A DNA stretch of 64,000 nucleotides. Origin: Aquimarina sp. Aq78. GTDB lineage: Bacteria > Bacteroidota > Bacteroidia > Flavobacteriales > Flavobacteriaceae. The stretch lies in the NCBI RefSeq assembly GCF_900299525.1, contig NZ_OMKA01000003.1, positions 434,001-498,000 of the forward strand. Direction: 5' to 3'. The position numbers and the translations under genes are program-made. This document shows, in pieces, positions 35,265 through 43,711 of this stretch; positions within the stretch are counted from its first letter, which is position 1; each line of letters begins with the position of its first letter. Below the pieces are notes generated by a model. It was not told the DNA's origin. It did no database searches and saw only the letters and a list, made by a program, of their open reading frames with translations.

Positions 35265-36641
35265 ATGGATGTACATAAAATACTCTCTGAAAGAGATGAA
35301 ACTTTAAATTATGCTGCTCAAAAAGCAATAGCTTTTTTAAACGAAGCACAAACTAGAGACATTGAACCAACCGAAGAAGCTCTTAAAAACATTTCTTTAT
35401 TAGATAGTCCTTTTCCTGAAACTCCAATCCCTTCTAAAAAGGTTATTGAAGAACTAGAGGATATTGGTAGTAAGGGAGCTATGGTAACAATAAGTCCACG
35501 ATTTTTTGGGTTTGTAACTGGAGCGAACTTACCTGTTACCGTAGCAGCTCAATGGTTGGCTGCTGCTTGGGATCAATTGCCTAACATGGCAGTACTTTCT
35601 CCATTAGCATGTAAATTAGAGCAAGTGGCTGAAAAATGGCTAGTTGATGTTTTACATTTACCAAAACAAACACGTTGTTCTTTTGTAACCGGTACTACTA
35701 CCGCTGATATGGTTTGTTTACTTGGTGCCAGAAATCATGTATTAGAACAATATGGATGGGATATTCAAACCAACGGAGTCTTTGGTGCTCCAAAAATTAG
35801 AGTTCTAGTTGGTGAAGAAGTACATACCACCATGCTAAGAGCTTTAAGAGCAATAGGTATTGGAAACGCACAAATAGAAAAAATTCCAGTAGATGATAAT
35901 GGTGCAATTGATGCCAATAAACTTCCAGAATTTAAAGATGAACCAACAATTATTTGTTTACAAGCAGGAAATGTAGATTCAGGAGCATTTGATCCTTTTG
36001 ATACTATCATTGAAAAAGCGAAAAAATATAATGCCTGGGTACATATTGATGGTGCTTTTGGTTTATGGGCAGCTTCAAACCCAAAACTTAACTATTTAAT
36101 GAAAGGCTTTGAAAAGGCAGATTCGTGGGCTACGGATGCTCATAAATGGCTAAATGTCCCTTATGATTCTGGTATGGCATTCTATAAAGATGAAATGGTT
36201 ATTAAAAAAGCACTTACTTTAAAAGGTAATTACCTCGTTCAAGGGAATGATGACCCAATGAACAGAACCTTAGAAACTTCAAGAAGAGCAAGGGGGACTG
36301 AAGTTTGGGCAGCCTTAAAAAGTTTAGGACGAAAAGGCGTTTCGGATATGATAGGTAAATCCTGTGATTTGGCTAAGTATTTTGAAAAAAGACTAAGAGA
36401 AGAAGGCTTCGAGATTTTAAACAATGTGGAACTTAACCAAGTAATGGTTTCGTTTGGCTCTGATGAAAAAACTAAGGCAGTAATAACAGAGATTCAAAAA
36501 GAAGGAACCGCTTGGTTTGGTGGTACCAATTGGCACGGTAAAGAAGCCATGCGAATCAGTACAGTAGGATGGTCAACCACTAAAAAAGATATTGATATGA
36601 GTATGGAAGCACTTCTTAAAGTTGTAAATCAGTTTAATTAA
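35265..36641 (+). CDS. Pyridoxal-phosphate-dependent decarboxylase
   Basis: The 458-residue fold-type I PLP enzyme belongs to the group II amino acid decarboxylase family. The PLP-binding Lys sits in DAHKWLNVPYDSG, and the preceding Asp in VHIDGAFGLWA pairs with the pyridine nitrogen. TGTTTADM contacts the cofactor phosphate. GAFG instead of the A-A-Y of aromatic decarboxylases makes the substrate uncertain; some relatives are annotated as aminotransferase-like. It follows an AraC regulator and precedes a small unknown gene by 15 bp. Confidence 0.92.
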   Translation: MDVHKILSERDETLNYAAQKAIAFLNEAQTRDIEPTEEALKNISLLDSPFPETPIPSKKVIEELEDIGSKGAMVTISPRFFGFVTGANLPVTVAAQWLAAAWDQLPNMAVLSPLACKLEQVAEKWLVDVLHLPKQTRCSFVTGTTTADMVCLLGARNHVLEQYGWDIQTNGVFGAPKIRVLVGEEVHTTMLRALRAIGIGNAQIEKIPVDDNGAIDANKLPEFKDEPTIICLQAGNVDSGAFDPFDTIIEKAKKYNAWVHIDGAFGLWAASNPKLNYLMKGFEKADSWATDAHKWLNVPYDSGMAFYKDEMVIKKALTLKGNYLVQGNDDPMNRTLETSRRARGTEVWAALKSLGRKGVSDMIGKSCDLAKYFEKRLREEGFEILNNVELNQVMVSFGSDEKTKAVITEIQKEGTAWFGGTNWHGKEAMRISTVGWSTTKKDIDMSMEALLKVVNQFN

Positions 36642-36656
36642 ATAAAATTCATTACT

Positions 36657-36926
36657 ATGTTAGAAAGTGAAAAAATACTCAAATTTGAAATCATTACTGA
36701 AATCAGAAATAAAGTACCTACTTGTTTTACCTCTAATGGTCAATTTATTGGTTCTTCTGTTACAAAAAATAATGCAAATGAATTGAAAGCGGTAATTACC
36801 AAAAATAATATAGATAAAGTTATTATTGAAGATATTACCTTAGGCTACTTATTTAGAAATAATTTCTTAACTCAAAATTTCAAAGACCAAGTTAACTTGG
36901 TCTTTGATTTCTTTTTTACAAATTAA
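36657..36926 (+). CDS. Hypothetical protein, possibly truncated
   Basis: The 89-residue soluble protein has no recognised domain. It has an alpha/beta look (ITEIRNKVPTCFTSNGQFIG, NNIDKVIIEDITLGYLF). Its last 15 codons contain a perfect 26-bp palindrome at 36881-36906 followed by a T-rich tract. So the end of the ORF is encoded by what looks like a transcription terminator. The native stop may have been lost, or the gene may have been shortened. It follows the decarboxylase by 15 bp. Confidence 0.55.
   Translation: MLESEKILKFEIITEIRNKVPTCFTSNGQFIGSSVTKNNANELKAVITKNNIDKVIIEDITLGYLFRNNFLTQNFKDQVNLVFDFFFTN
36881..36916 (+). terminator. Terminator inside an ORF 3' end
   Basis: A perfect 26-bp palindrome (arm CAAAGACCAAGTT) followed by a T-rich run, overlapping the final codons of the 36657-36926 gene. 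It would end the AraC-decarboxylase-hypothetical transcript. Confidence 0.7.
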
Positions 36927-36932
36927 AGTAGA

Positions 36933-37496
36933 ATGACAAAGTCTAAAGAACATAATGATAAAGTACTTCTTAAAAGACTTAAAGTAGAGGACCTTGATGA
37001 TTATGAATATTGGAAACATCCTAAGCACAACTATCATTTATTAAATGGTCCTTATTTTAAGAAATCCACAGAGAAAGAAATTGAAATAGAAATTCAAACA
37101 TTAAAGTTGAAATTTCAAAAAGGAAATGATGTTTTGGGAAATATTCGAATTATTTCCAACGAAAAAAATGAAATGATTGGAGAAGTCAGTTGGTATTGGA
37201 AATCAAAAGAAACTAATTGGCTTGAAATAGGTATTGTTATTTTTAATGATAAGTTTTGGAATAAAGGAATTGGTTGTACGGCTCTTAAGTTGTGGATAAA
37301 CGAAGTTTTTCTAATTAAAAATGATATTGTCAGACTTGGAATTACCACCTGGTCAGGAAATGTAGGAATGATTAAGCTTGCAAAAAAATTAGGCATGAAA
37401 GAAGAAGCAAGATATAGAAAAGCTAGAATTGTAAATGGAAAATATTTCGATTCCGTAAGCTATGGAATTCTTCGTGATGAGTGGGAGAATAACTAA
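36933..37496 (+). CDS. GNAT family N-acetyltransferase (RimJ/RimL-like)
   Basis: The 187-residue protein resembles ribosomal-protein/antibiotic-type GNATs: LKVEDLDDYEYWKHP at the start, WLEIGIVIFNDKFWNKGIGCTALKLWI (acetyl-CoA motif) and NVGMIKLAKKLGMKEEARYRKARI. It probably acetylates a protein N-terminus or a small molecule. It starts 6 bp after the small hypothetical gene but behind a terminator, so the level of co-transcription is unclear. Confidence 0.87.
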   Translation: MTKSKEHNDKVLLKRLKVEDLDDYEYWKHPKHNYHLLNGPYFKKSTEKEIEIEIQTLKLKFQKGNDVLGNIRIISNEKNEMIGEVSWYWKSKETNWLEIGIVIFNDKFWNKGIGCTALKLWINEVFLIKNDIVRLGITTWSGNVGMIKLAKKLGMKEEARYRKARIVNGKYFDSVSYGILRDEWENN

Positions 37497-37784
37497 CCAC
37501 AACTATTTGTATAGTATATTGTTTTGGATTTTTCCAATGAAAATACCTTAAATCACGAAACGATTTCTTTGAGTTTAAAAGATATTTTTAAACTTCTATC
37601 TTCTACGTAAAAAAGTATAATTTATTTTACATTTTTTTATTGGAAATTGTATATCTCCCCACCGCAAAGACAAATTAAATTTATTTTTAAATAGTTCTTT
37701 TTGACTTTAGTGTACAATTAGGTGAACACCTATATTTAAAAGTGTTTAAAATACTAGAATATAATAAGTTACAGAATTTTAATT
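37497..37784. other. Non-coding stretch
   Basis: AT-rich sequence of about 290 bp between the GNAT gene and the tRNA 3'-end fragment. No gene was recognised. Confidence 0.4.
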
Positions 37785-37802
37785 AATCCTGCCACCCTGA
37801 CT
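37785..37802 (+). other. tRNA-Pro 3'-end fragment (attachment-site remnant)
   Basis: AATCCTGCCACCCTGACT matches the tRNA-Pro(TGG) 3' end at 33808-33825 in 17 of 18 positions, without the rest of a tRNA. It sits beside a hairpin and a decayed integrase, the order expected at the junction of an integrated element. Confidence 0.65.
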
Positions 37803-37823
37803 TTTCAATAAATCAATTAATAA

Positions 37824-37858
37824 CAAAAACTTGATAATCATATGATTATCAAGTTTTG
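37824..37858. terminator. Bidirectional hairpin terminator
   Basis: Perfect 15-bp arms (AAAACTTGATAATCA at 37826-37840, complement at 37843-37857) around TA. It follows the tRNA fragment as a tRNA terminator would. Confidence 0.6.
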
Positions 37859-37912
37859 TGGTTTTAGGACTATCATTTAATTTGAATTGATTTGTTTAAA
37901 AATGTTACCTAT

Positions 37913-37952
37913 TCGGTTACCAAGTATCAAATTATATTAAAAAGGTAACCGA
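37913..37952. repeat. Inverted repeat upstream of decayed integrase
   Basis: TCGGTTACC at 37913-37921 and GGTAACCGA at 37944-37952 form perfect 9-bp arms with a 22-bp spacer. A further GTTACC lies just before. It could be a recombinase or regulator site. Confidence 0.5.
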
Positions 37953-38004
37953 GACAACTGATTTGACTTTTGTTTTTAATGTTTAATTATTAAAACAAAA
38001 AAGT

Positions 38005-38326
38005 ATGAAAAACACGCACACCTTCAGTATTCTGTTTTGACTAAAACTAGCAAATACCAAAAATAGAACAGCACCGCTCTATGCTCGTATTACAAGTTAA
38101 TGGAAAACGAGCTGAACTTTCTTTAAAAAAAAGTATTAATTTCTCATTGGGACACTCATAAGAATAAACAAAGGATTGAGCGGTGAAACTCGATTAATTA
38201 ATACCTATCTGGAACAAGTCTACCGTAAACTGTTTGACTGCTATCAAAATTACAACATGAAAATAAATTAATTTCTTTTCGTATTATTAAAGCTCACTTT
38301 TTAGGAACTAATGAAAATCGTTTTTA
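38005..38326 (+). pseudogene. Tyrosine recombinase (integrase) remnant, N-terminal part
   Basis: ATG at 38005 opens MKNTHTFSILF, then a TGA stop at an expected Trp. The reading continues through frameshifts as TAPLYARIT, VNGKRAELSLKK, TYLEQVYRKLFDCYQ and RIIKAHFLGTNEN. This follows, in order, the arm-binding and SAM-like domains of Bacteroidetes tyrosine integrases. At least one in-frame stop and two shifts are present, and the catalytic domain is absent. It lies next to the tRNA-Pro fragment, marking an old integration. Confidence 0.75.
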
Positions 38327-38392
38327 AAGTGATGGATTCAGAGGCCGGATATTATTTCTTATAAAATCTAGGAGAATCCATTACTTTAAAAA
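38321..38392. repeat. Imperfect 19-bp inverted repeat
   Basis: The arms 38321-38339 and 38374-38392 match in 18 of 19 positions, with a 34-bp spacer. The repeat begins at the break point of the integrase remnant. A smaller hairpin, ATCCGC-CAA-GCGGAT, follows near 38400. Confidence 0.6.
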
Positions 38393-38496
38393 TGATTCAA
38401 ATCCGCCAAGCGGATATGGTAGTTTTAACATTCTCTATTCGACATAAAAAGCAACAAATTTTATGGATTGTTACAATTTTGTAGTTTATTATCTAT

Positions 38497-39630
38497 TCAA
38501 TTTTTTTTCGCTTGTTTAGAATTTTCGATTTTACTAATGTATTCAGAAGGAGTAATTTTTTTAATCTCTTTAAATGCCTTGTAAAAGGTAGACTTGGAAT
38601 TGAATCCAACTTCAAGCGCAATAGAAATTAAGGTTAATTCCTTATAATCCTCTTTATCAACTCTTTGCAAAAAATCTTTAACTCTATATTCATTGATTAA
38701 TTGGTAAAATGTTTTTCCGTAAACGTTGTTCAAAAGCCATGATAAATTATTTGATGTTGTGCCAATTTGGTTAGCCAAAATTGGCAGGCTTAATCTTGGT
38801 TGTACATACCCTTTTTTATCTTCCAAAAAAGAGTTCATTAGTTTTTGAAGTTTATTTATTTCATCCTTACTTAATTTGTTTTTCTTAACAGATTTATTTT
38901 GATCATTTTCAGGTAAACGAATCTTAAATATTTTTGGTTGCTTTAGACTATAATATCCAATAACATATGCTTGAGCTCCAAATAGTAACCAGATGAGGTC
39001 TGTAAAAAAATTACCGTGAAATTTAGAAATATATCTATCAATTACGCTAATTGACCATGCAAACATGCAAGCAGACATAATAAAAAGAATTCTATTAATA
39101 TATTTTGAAATTGTCTGATTAAATGACAACTCTAGTCTTTCACTTATTTGAAAATAACGCGATAATCGATAAGATTTGTAGCAATAAATTGAAATAGAAA
39201 TGATTGCAAATAATTCAAATAAAAAATAAGAAGCAATTAAAAATCTTTTATACTCTCTCAAATAGTCATATGTAATAATTATTAACACAGAATAAAACAG
39301 AAATATAATTGCAGGTAAATAGTGTAAAACAGTAAGATTGTAAGACCCGTTTTCAGAAAAAAGAAGCCTTCTTAAATACGTATAAATTAATGGCCCAATG
39401 ATAAAGTAAATTGCAGTTGTAATACCTCTGTAATGCATTAAGACATCCAAATCTTTTATTTTAAAAACTAAAACGCCTTCCAACAAAATACAACCATATA
39501 TAATTAATAAATATTGTAAGATTTTGTTTGCACCTTTATTTCTTTGAGGAATCGACTTGAATGACAAAATTAAGTAAAGACAATGACCAATAATGATTAT
39601 TAATAGCAAATCGAAACCAGTTATTTCCAT
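38497..39630 (-). CDS. Membrane-bound AraC family regulator
   Basis: The 377-residue protein has about seven membrane segments (residues 1-230) and a C-terminal AraC domain (about 275-377; LISIALEVGFNSKSTFYKAFKEIKKITPSEY). It lies on the minus strand, divergent from the three hydrolase genes at 40019-43531, and could control them. It has the same architecture as the regulators at 28186 and 50854. The signal is unknown. Confidence 0.9.
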   Translation of the reverse strand: MEITGFDLLLIIIIGHCLYLILSFKSIPQRNKGANKILQYLLIIYGCILLEGVLVFKIKDLDVLMHYRGITTAIYFIIGPLIYTYLRRLLFSENGSYNLTVLHYLPAIIFLFYSVLIIITYDYLREYKRFLIASYFLFELFAIISISIYCYKSYRLSRYFQISERLELSFNQTISKYINRILFIMSACMFAWSISVIDRYISKFHGNFFTDLIWLLFGAQAYVIGYYSLKQPKIFKIRLPENDQNKSVKKNKLSKDEINKLQKLMNSFLEDKKGYVQPRLSLPILANQIGTTSNNLSWLLNNVYGKTFYQLINEYRVKDFLQRVDKEDYKELTLISIALEVGFNSKSTFYKAFKEIKKITPSEYISKIENSKQAKKN

Positions 39631-39888
39631 TTATTAAAGAGATTACAGTTTTGGGTTATGTTTGTGTTAGGTCAATTTCTAATTATAAAGATAGATTTAA
39701 AATGTGCCCTATTTTAATAATGAGCAATATTATTTAATAATAATTCAAGAATTCTAAATGGATGAATATTCAAAAGCTCTTTACCTAAAAAGTTTAGAAA
39801 ATAATTAGTCCGAAAGTATATTTTAGGACTGTTGACAATGAAAAATTGTGTTTTTTTGTATTCTCATTATCAATTAAAACCAATTTTT

Positions 39889-40017
39889 ATGTTAGAGAAA
39901 ATCTGTTATTTGATTTTCGTTTAATGCTTAATTTGTAGTGCTCAAAAAATCGAGATTAGTAATTGAGATTATCATTGTACTCAAACAGATTCTATTCATC
40001 AATCAAATATAATTTAA
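39889..40017 (+). pseudogene. Decayed signal-peptide ORF fragment
   Basis: ATG at 39889 reads MLEKICYLIFV, stop, CLICSAQKIEISN, stop, then DYHCTQTDSIHQSNII and a stop at 40015-40017. The first part resembles a flavobacterial signal peptide ending in SAQ. Two in-frame stops break it, and it abuts the TTG start of the next hydrolase. The remaining 250 bp of this gap shows nothing else. Confidence 0.4.
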
Positions 40018-40018
40018 C

Positions 40019-41488
40019 TTGAAAAAAACAATCATTTTCCTAATCGTTGTTTCTTTGTTTTCTTGCAAAGAATCAAAAGAAAACAATGACCAAAAAAACA
40101 CGTTTCTGGATACTTCAATAGTTCACCGGAAAGCCGTATTTAGTAATTTAACACCTAATTATTATTTAAAAGGGAAAGCAGAAAAACAAAGTATAGAAGA
40201 CCTGATGCTTAAATATAAAGTCCCCGGACTTCGTATTGTTTTTGTAGATAAAGGTAAAATTTCTTGGTCAAAAAATTATGGGTATGCAAACTTGAAAGAT
40301 TCAATCAAAGTGGATGAAAAAACTGTTTTCACAGGAGCTTCCCTAGGAAAACCAATAACTGCAATGGCCGCTTTAAAATTGGTGGAACAAGGTATTTTGG
40401 ATTTAGATGAAGATGTAAATAAAAAATTAAAAGGGTGGAAAGTTCCTATAAATGAGTTCACAAAAAAAGAAAAAGTTACAGTTCGTAGACTTATTGGACA
40501 TACTTCAGGGTTTAACAGATATTATGGACCCAATTATATGCCTTATGAAACCATACCAACCATTGAGCAAACTTTAAGAGGGGAACAACTATCCAAACAT
40601 CCTGCTGCAAAATTAGTTGCTGTACCTGGTTCAAAATACATTTATTCTAACCCTGGGTATTTAATTTTAGAAAAATTATTAGAAGATGTAACTGATAAAA
40701 AGTTTGAAAGTGTGATAGACGAACTGGTTTTTAAACCTTCAAAAATGAAAACAAGTTCATTTGTACAACCAATTCCTGAAAGACTTCTTACTACAAAGGC
40801 TACAGGGTATTCAGAAAATTTACAGCCACAACCCTATAATATCATCACGTTTAAAGCTGCTGGAGGTATATGGACAACTCCAGACGATTTAGCGAGATTT
40901 ACATATACATTGCTTAACGATCATGCCAAAGGGACTCATAAACTCATCTCTCAAGACATGACCAATAAGGTATTCAATAAAGGGGGTAACCTTGAGAAAC
41001 TTGGATTTACACTATTGAATTGGAATAATGATGTAGATGATATTGCTTTTAGGCATACAGGACAAAATTATGGCTTTACCTCAGTCATTTTTGGATCTGT
41101 GAATAAAGAACAAGCGGTGATTATCATGGCAAATGGCGTAAATACAGAAGACTTGTTTAATCATATACAAAGAGCTGTAGCAAAAGAATATAATTGGGAT
41201 TATTTTCAACCAACAGAGTATGAGTTTTTTGACATAGGCGACAAGAACCTTAATGGATATGCAGGTCAATACGATTGGAAAAATCATTTCGTTGTGATTA
41301 CCAACGAACACAATGTATTGTTTATTCAAATTGATAATGAAAGACACCAGCTTATTCCTGTGGATGAAAATACTTTTTTAGCACCTGACATATCACTTCT
41401 TATTATATTTCCTAAAAAACTAGGAGGGAATTTAATTTTCTTAGATAGGAATGGTGATTACTCTCGAGTAAGCAAATCGCACCAATAA
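40019..41488 (+). CDS. Serine hydrolase, beta-lactamase family, lipoprotein
   Basis: The 489-residue protein is read from TTG at 40019; no in-frame ATG precedes the signal peptide. The lipobox is LFSC (Cys16). Catalytic motifs are SLGK in FTGASLGKPITAM, YSN in YIYSNPGYLILEKLL, and HTG in FRHTGQNYGF. It is the first of three co-directional exported hydrolase genes, only 1 bp before the esterase-like gene. It is probably an envelope D-peptidase or esterase; the substrate is unknown. Confidence 0.9.
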   Translation: MKKTIIFLIVVSLFSCKESKENNDQKNTFLDTSIVHRKAVFSNLTPNYYLKGKAEKQSIEDLMLKYKVPGLRIVFVDKGKISWSKNYGYANLKDSIKVDEKTVFTGASLGKPITAMAALKLVEQGILDLDEDVNKKLKGWKVPINEFTKKEKVTVRRLIGHTSGFNRYYGPNYMPYETIPTIEQTLRGEQLSKHPAAKLVAVPGSKYIYSNPGYLILEKLLEDVTDKKFESVIDELVFKPSKMKTSSFVQPIPERLLTTKATGYSENLQPQPYNIITFKAAGGIWTTPDDLARFTYTLLNDHAKGTHKLISQDMTNKVFNKGGNLEKLGFTLLNWNNDVDDIAFRHTGQNYGFTSVIFGSVNKEQAVIIMANGVNTEDLFNHIQRAVAKEYNWDYFQPTEYEFFDIGDKNLNGYAGQYDWKNHFVVITNEHNVLFIQIDNERHQLIPVDENTFLAPDISLLIIFPKKLGGNLIFLDRNGDYSRVSKSHQ

Positions 41489-41519
41489 CATGCATTATTT
41501 TAATCAAAATTCTAACATC

Positions 41520-42392
41520 ATGGAAGTTTTAAAAACAAAAGTGTTTTTCTACATCGCAAGTTTTCTTTTTTGCTTTGTAGTAAGTGCACAACTAAAATCG
41601 GATTCTTTAAAAATAGAGGAGTTTATTTACGACAATAAAGAACAATTAAAAATCTATCGTATTCTTCCTTCAGATTTTGATTCTGATAAGGAATATCCTG
41701 CCATTGTAATATTTCATGGGGGTGGATGGTCTATGGGAGAAGCTGCTTGGGGGTTTAGTAGTGCTAAACATTATGCGAGCAAAGGTATTGTAGCCTTTTC
41801 TGTACAATACAGACTGCAAAATTTAGATAAAAATATTACCCCGTATGAATCAGTACTAGATGCACAACGTGCCATACGATGGGTTCGAAAAAACGCAACT
41901 GAATTTTCTGTTAATGAAAATAAAATAGCGGCTTATGGTTGGTCTGCGGGTGCGCATCTTGCCGCTAGTGCTGCTGTCTTCAATAATTTAGGTGCTTCTG
42001 ATGAAAAAATATCTAGTGCGCCAAATTTATTACTTTTAAAATCGCCAGCACTTTCTTTGCTTCTGTATACAAATTTTCAAAAAAGATTACTTGACAAAAT
42101 CAATGTAAAGAATATTTCGCCGGCAGAATTTGTATCTAAAAAGACTCCTCCAACAATAATTGTAATTGGGAGAGATGATACCGTAACCCCACTAAAAGGT
42201 TCTGAACTATTTAAGAAGAATATGGATGAATATACAAATGAATGTAAACTGATTATCTATGATGGTGTTGGACATTTATTTACACCTTCATCAGAACCTG
42301 ACGATGGATGGCCAAACCCTGATGAAAAAATCAGACTTGATGCTCAAAAGAAAATGGATATCTTTTTAAAAAAACACAAATACATCCAATAA
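41520..42392 (+). CDS. Alpha/beta hydrolase (acetyl-esterase-like), exported
   Basis: From the preferred ATG at 41520 (MEVLKTKVFF) the protein has about 290 residues with a signal peptide ending VSAQ; an upstream ATG at 41490 adds ten residues before it. The oxyanion motif is HGGGW, the nucleophile elbow is GWSAGAHLAA, the acid is in VIGRDDTVTP, and the His is in GVGHLF. It fits the BD-FAE/acetyl-esterase group that removes acetyl or feruloyl groups from glycans. It lies between two beta-lactamase-fold hydrolases in one run. Confidence 0.9.
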   Translation: MEVLKTKVFFYIASFLFCFVVSAQLKSDSLKIEEFIYDNKEQLKIYRILPSDFDSDKEYPAIVIFHGGGWSMGEAAWGFSSAKHYASKGIVAFSVQYRLQNLDKNITPYESVLDAQRAIRWVRKNATEFSVNENKIAAYGWSAGAHLAASAAVFNNLGASDEKISSAPNLLLLKSPALSLLLYTNFQKRLLDKINVKNISPAEFVSKKTPPTIIVIGRDDTVTPLKGSELFKKNMDEYTNECKLIIYDGVGHLFTPSSEPDDGWPNPDEKIRLDAQKKMDIFLKKHKYIQ

Positions 42393-42424
42393 CGATAAAG
42401 TAATAAGTCATTAAACTAAATCAA

Positions 42425-43531
42425 ATGAACACTAAAGTAGTATACATATTAGTATTGAGCATTGCATTATTCTCATGTAAAACCAATCAAAAAACAGAGT
42501 CAGAAACTTTTATTCGATCTTTTAATGGTAATCTTATTTCTTCATCCAAAATGGATGTTTTTATTAAACATCAAATGGATTCGCTTAATATACCAGGACT
42601 GTCTATAGCTTTTGTTAATGATGATAAGATAGCGTATCACAATGCGTTGGGAGTTAAAAACATTGAGACCAAAGAAACAGTAGATAGTTCTACAATGTTT
42701 GATGCTGCCTCTATGTCTAAAACAGTGTTTAGTTTTTTTGTTATGAAAATGGTAGATGATAATATTCTTGATTTGGATACACCATTATATACCTACATGG
42801 AGTATCCTGATATTGCTTATGATGAGCGCTATAAATTAATTACTGCTAGAATGGTATTATCGCATACGAGTGGGTTTCCAAATTGGAGATATCTAGATCA
42901 ACAAGGAAATTATAATCCAAAAGGTAAGCTTACCATACAATTTGAACCAGGAACTAAATTTCAATATTCAGGAGAAGGTTATGAATATTTGGCTATGGTA
43001 ATTGCCCATCTAAAAGGAGTTGAAAAAAATGAACTACAAGGTTTAATTAAAGCGGCTATTTTTGACCCTCTAGCTATGAATAATTCTAGTTTTGTTTGGA
43101 ACGACTATATAGAAAAACATCGTGCTAATGGTCATTTTAAAGGTGCATTAAACAAAGGCTATAGCAGCAGTGCAAAAGATCCCAATTTTAAGGCATCAGC
43201 TAGCTTGCAAACAGAGTCTAAAGAATTTTCAAATTTTTTATTAGCGCTTATAAACACTAAAATAGTATCAAAAAAAAGCCGTAATGAGCTGTTAAAAATA
43301 CAATCAAGGAAATTGGCGACTAAAAGATCAAAAGAACAGAAATATGGACTTGGAATTGCTGTAGAAGAATCTGATTATGGTACAAATTACTCTCATGGAG
43401 GTGATAACAAAAGTAATACAGCACTATATATGCTTAATCTAGAAAAAAAAGTGGGTTATGTGTTTTTTACCAATTCAGAAAATAGAAATAAGTTTCAAAT
43501 AAATTTACTTGATTTTGTTTTAACCAATTAA
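42425..43531 (+). CDS. Serine hydrolase, beta-lactamase family, lipoprotein
   Basis: The 368-residue protein has a lipobox LFSC (Cys18), SMSK as catalytic Ser-x-x-Lys (FDAASMSKTVFSF), and HGG in YSHGGDN. The second motif is YSG (KFQYSGEGYEYL) rather than the usual YSN, so the Asn is replaced by Gly. It follows the esterase gene by 32 bp and ends the three-hydrolase run. An altered active site may mean a changed or lost activity. Confidence 0.9.
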   Translation: MNTKVVYILVLSIALFSCKTNQKTESETFIRSFNGNLISSSKMDVFIKHQMDSLNIPGLSIAFVNDDKIAYHNALGVKNIETKETVDSSTMFDAASMSKTVFSFFVMKMVDDNILDLDTPLYTYMEYPDIAYDERYKLITARMVLSHTSGFPNWRYLDQQGNYNPKGKLTIQFEPGTKFQYSGEGYEYLAMVIAHLKGVEKNELQGLIKAAIFDPLAMNNSSFVWNDYIEKHRANGHFKGALNKGYSSSAKDPNFKASASLQTESKEFSNFLLALINTKIVSKKSRNELLKIQSRKLATKRSKEQKYGLGIAVEESDYGTNYSHGGDNKSNTALYMLNLEKKVGYVFFTNSENRNKFQINLLDFVLTN

Positions 43532-43672
43532 TAACAATATAAAATTTGCTTCTAGAGAAATTTTATACTGCTGTTGTGTGTAAGTTAAACCAAAATCAAC
43601 ATTCATGAAAAGATTTTTTTATTTAATTTAAATCCCTATATCATTTATCATTGTATATGAGAATACTCAAGG
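43532..43672. other. Gap before repeat copy 2
   Basis: Holds a short ATG frame at 43605 (MKRFFYLI, stop, then IPISFIIVYENTQGKK) that runs into the 39-bp repeat. It may be the trace of a signal peptide cut at an integration boundary, but it is too short to be sure. Confidence 0.3.
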
Positions 43673-43711
43673 AAAGAAATCCAATCACTATTGTGGTTGG
43701 ATTTTTTATTT
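43673..43711 (+). repeat. 39-bp direct repeat, copy 2
   Basis: Identical to 33826-33864, carrying the same terminator hairpin and T-run. Here it has no tRNA before it. It ends the serine hydrolase transcript and may mark the right boundary of the island. Confidence 0.85.

Noticed and set aside
38395..38420. Integron attC site at the ATCCGC-CAA-GCGGAT hairpin
   Set aside because: It lacks the paired R/L box arrangement and no integron integrase or cassette array is seen.
1217..43531. True beta-lactam resistance enzymes
   Set aside because: The Ser-x-x-Lys proteins are long, lipid- or membrane-anchored family members, more like peptidases or esterases, and no resistance-type features were evident.
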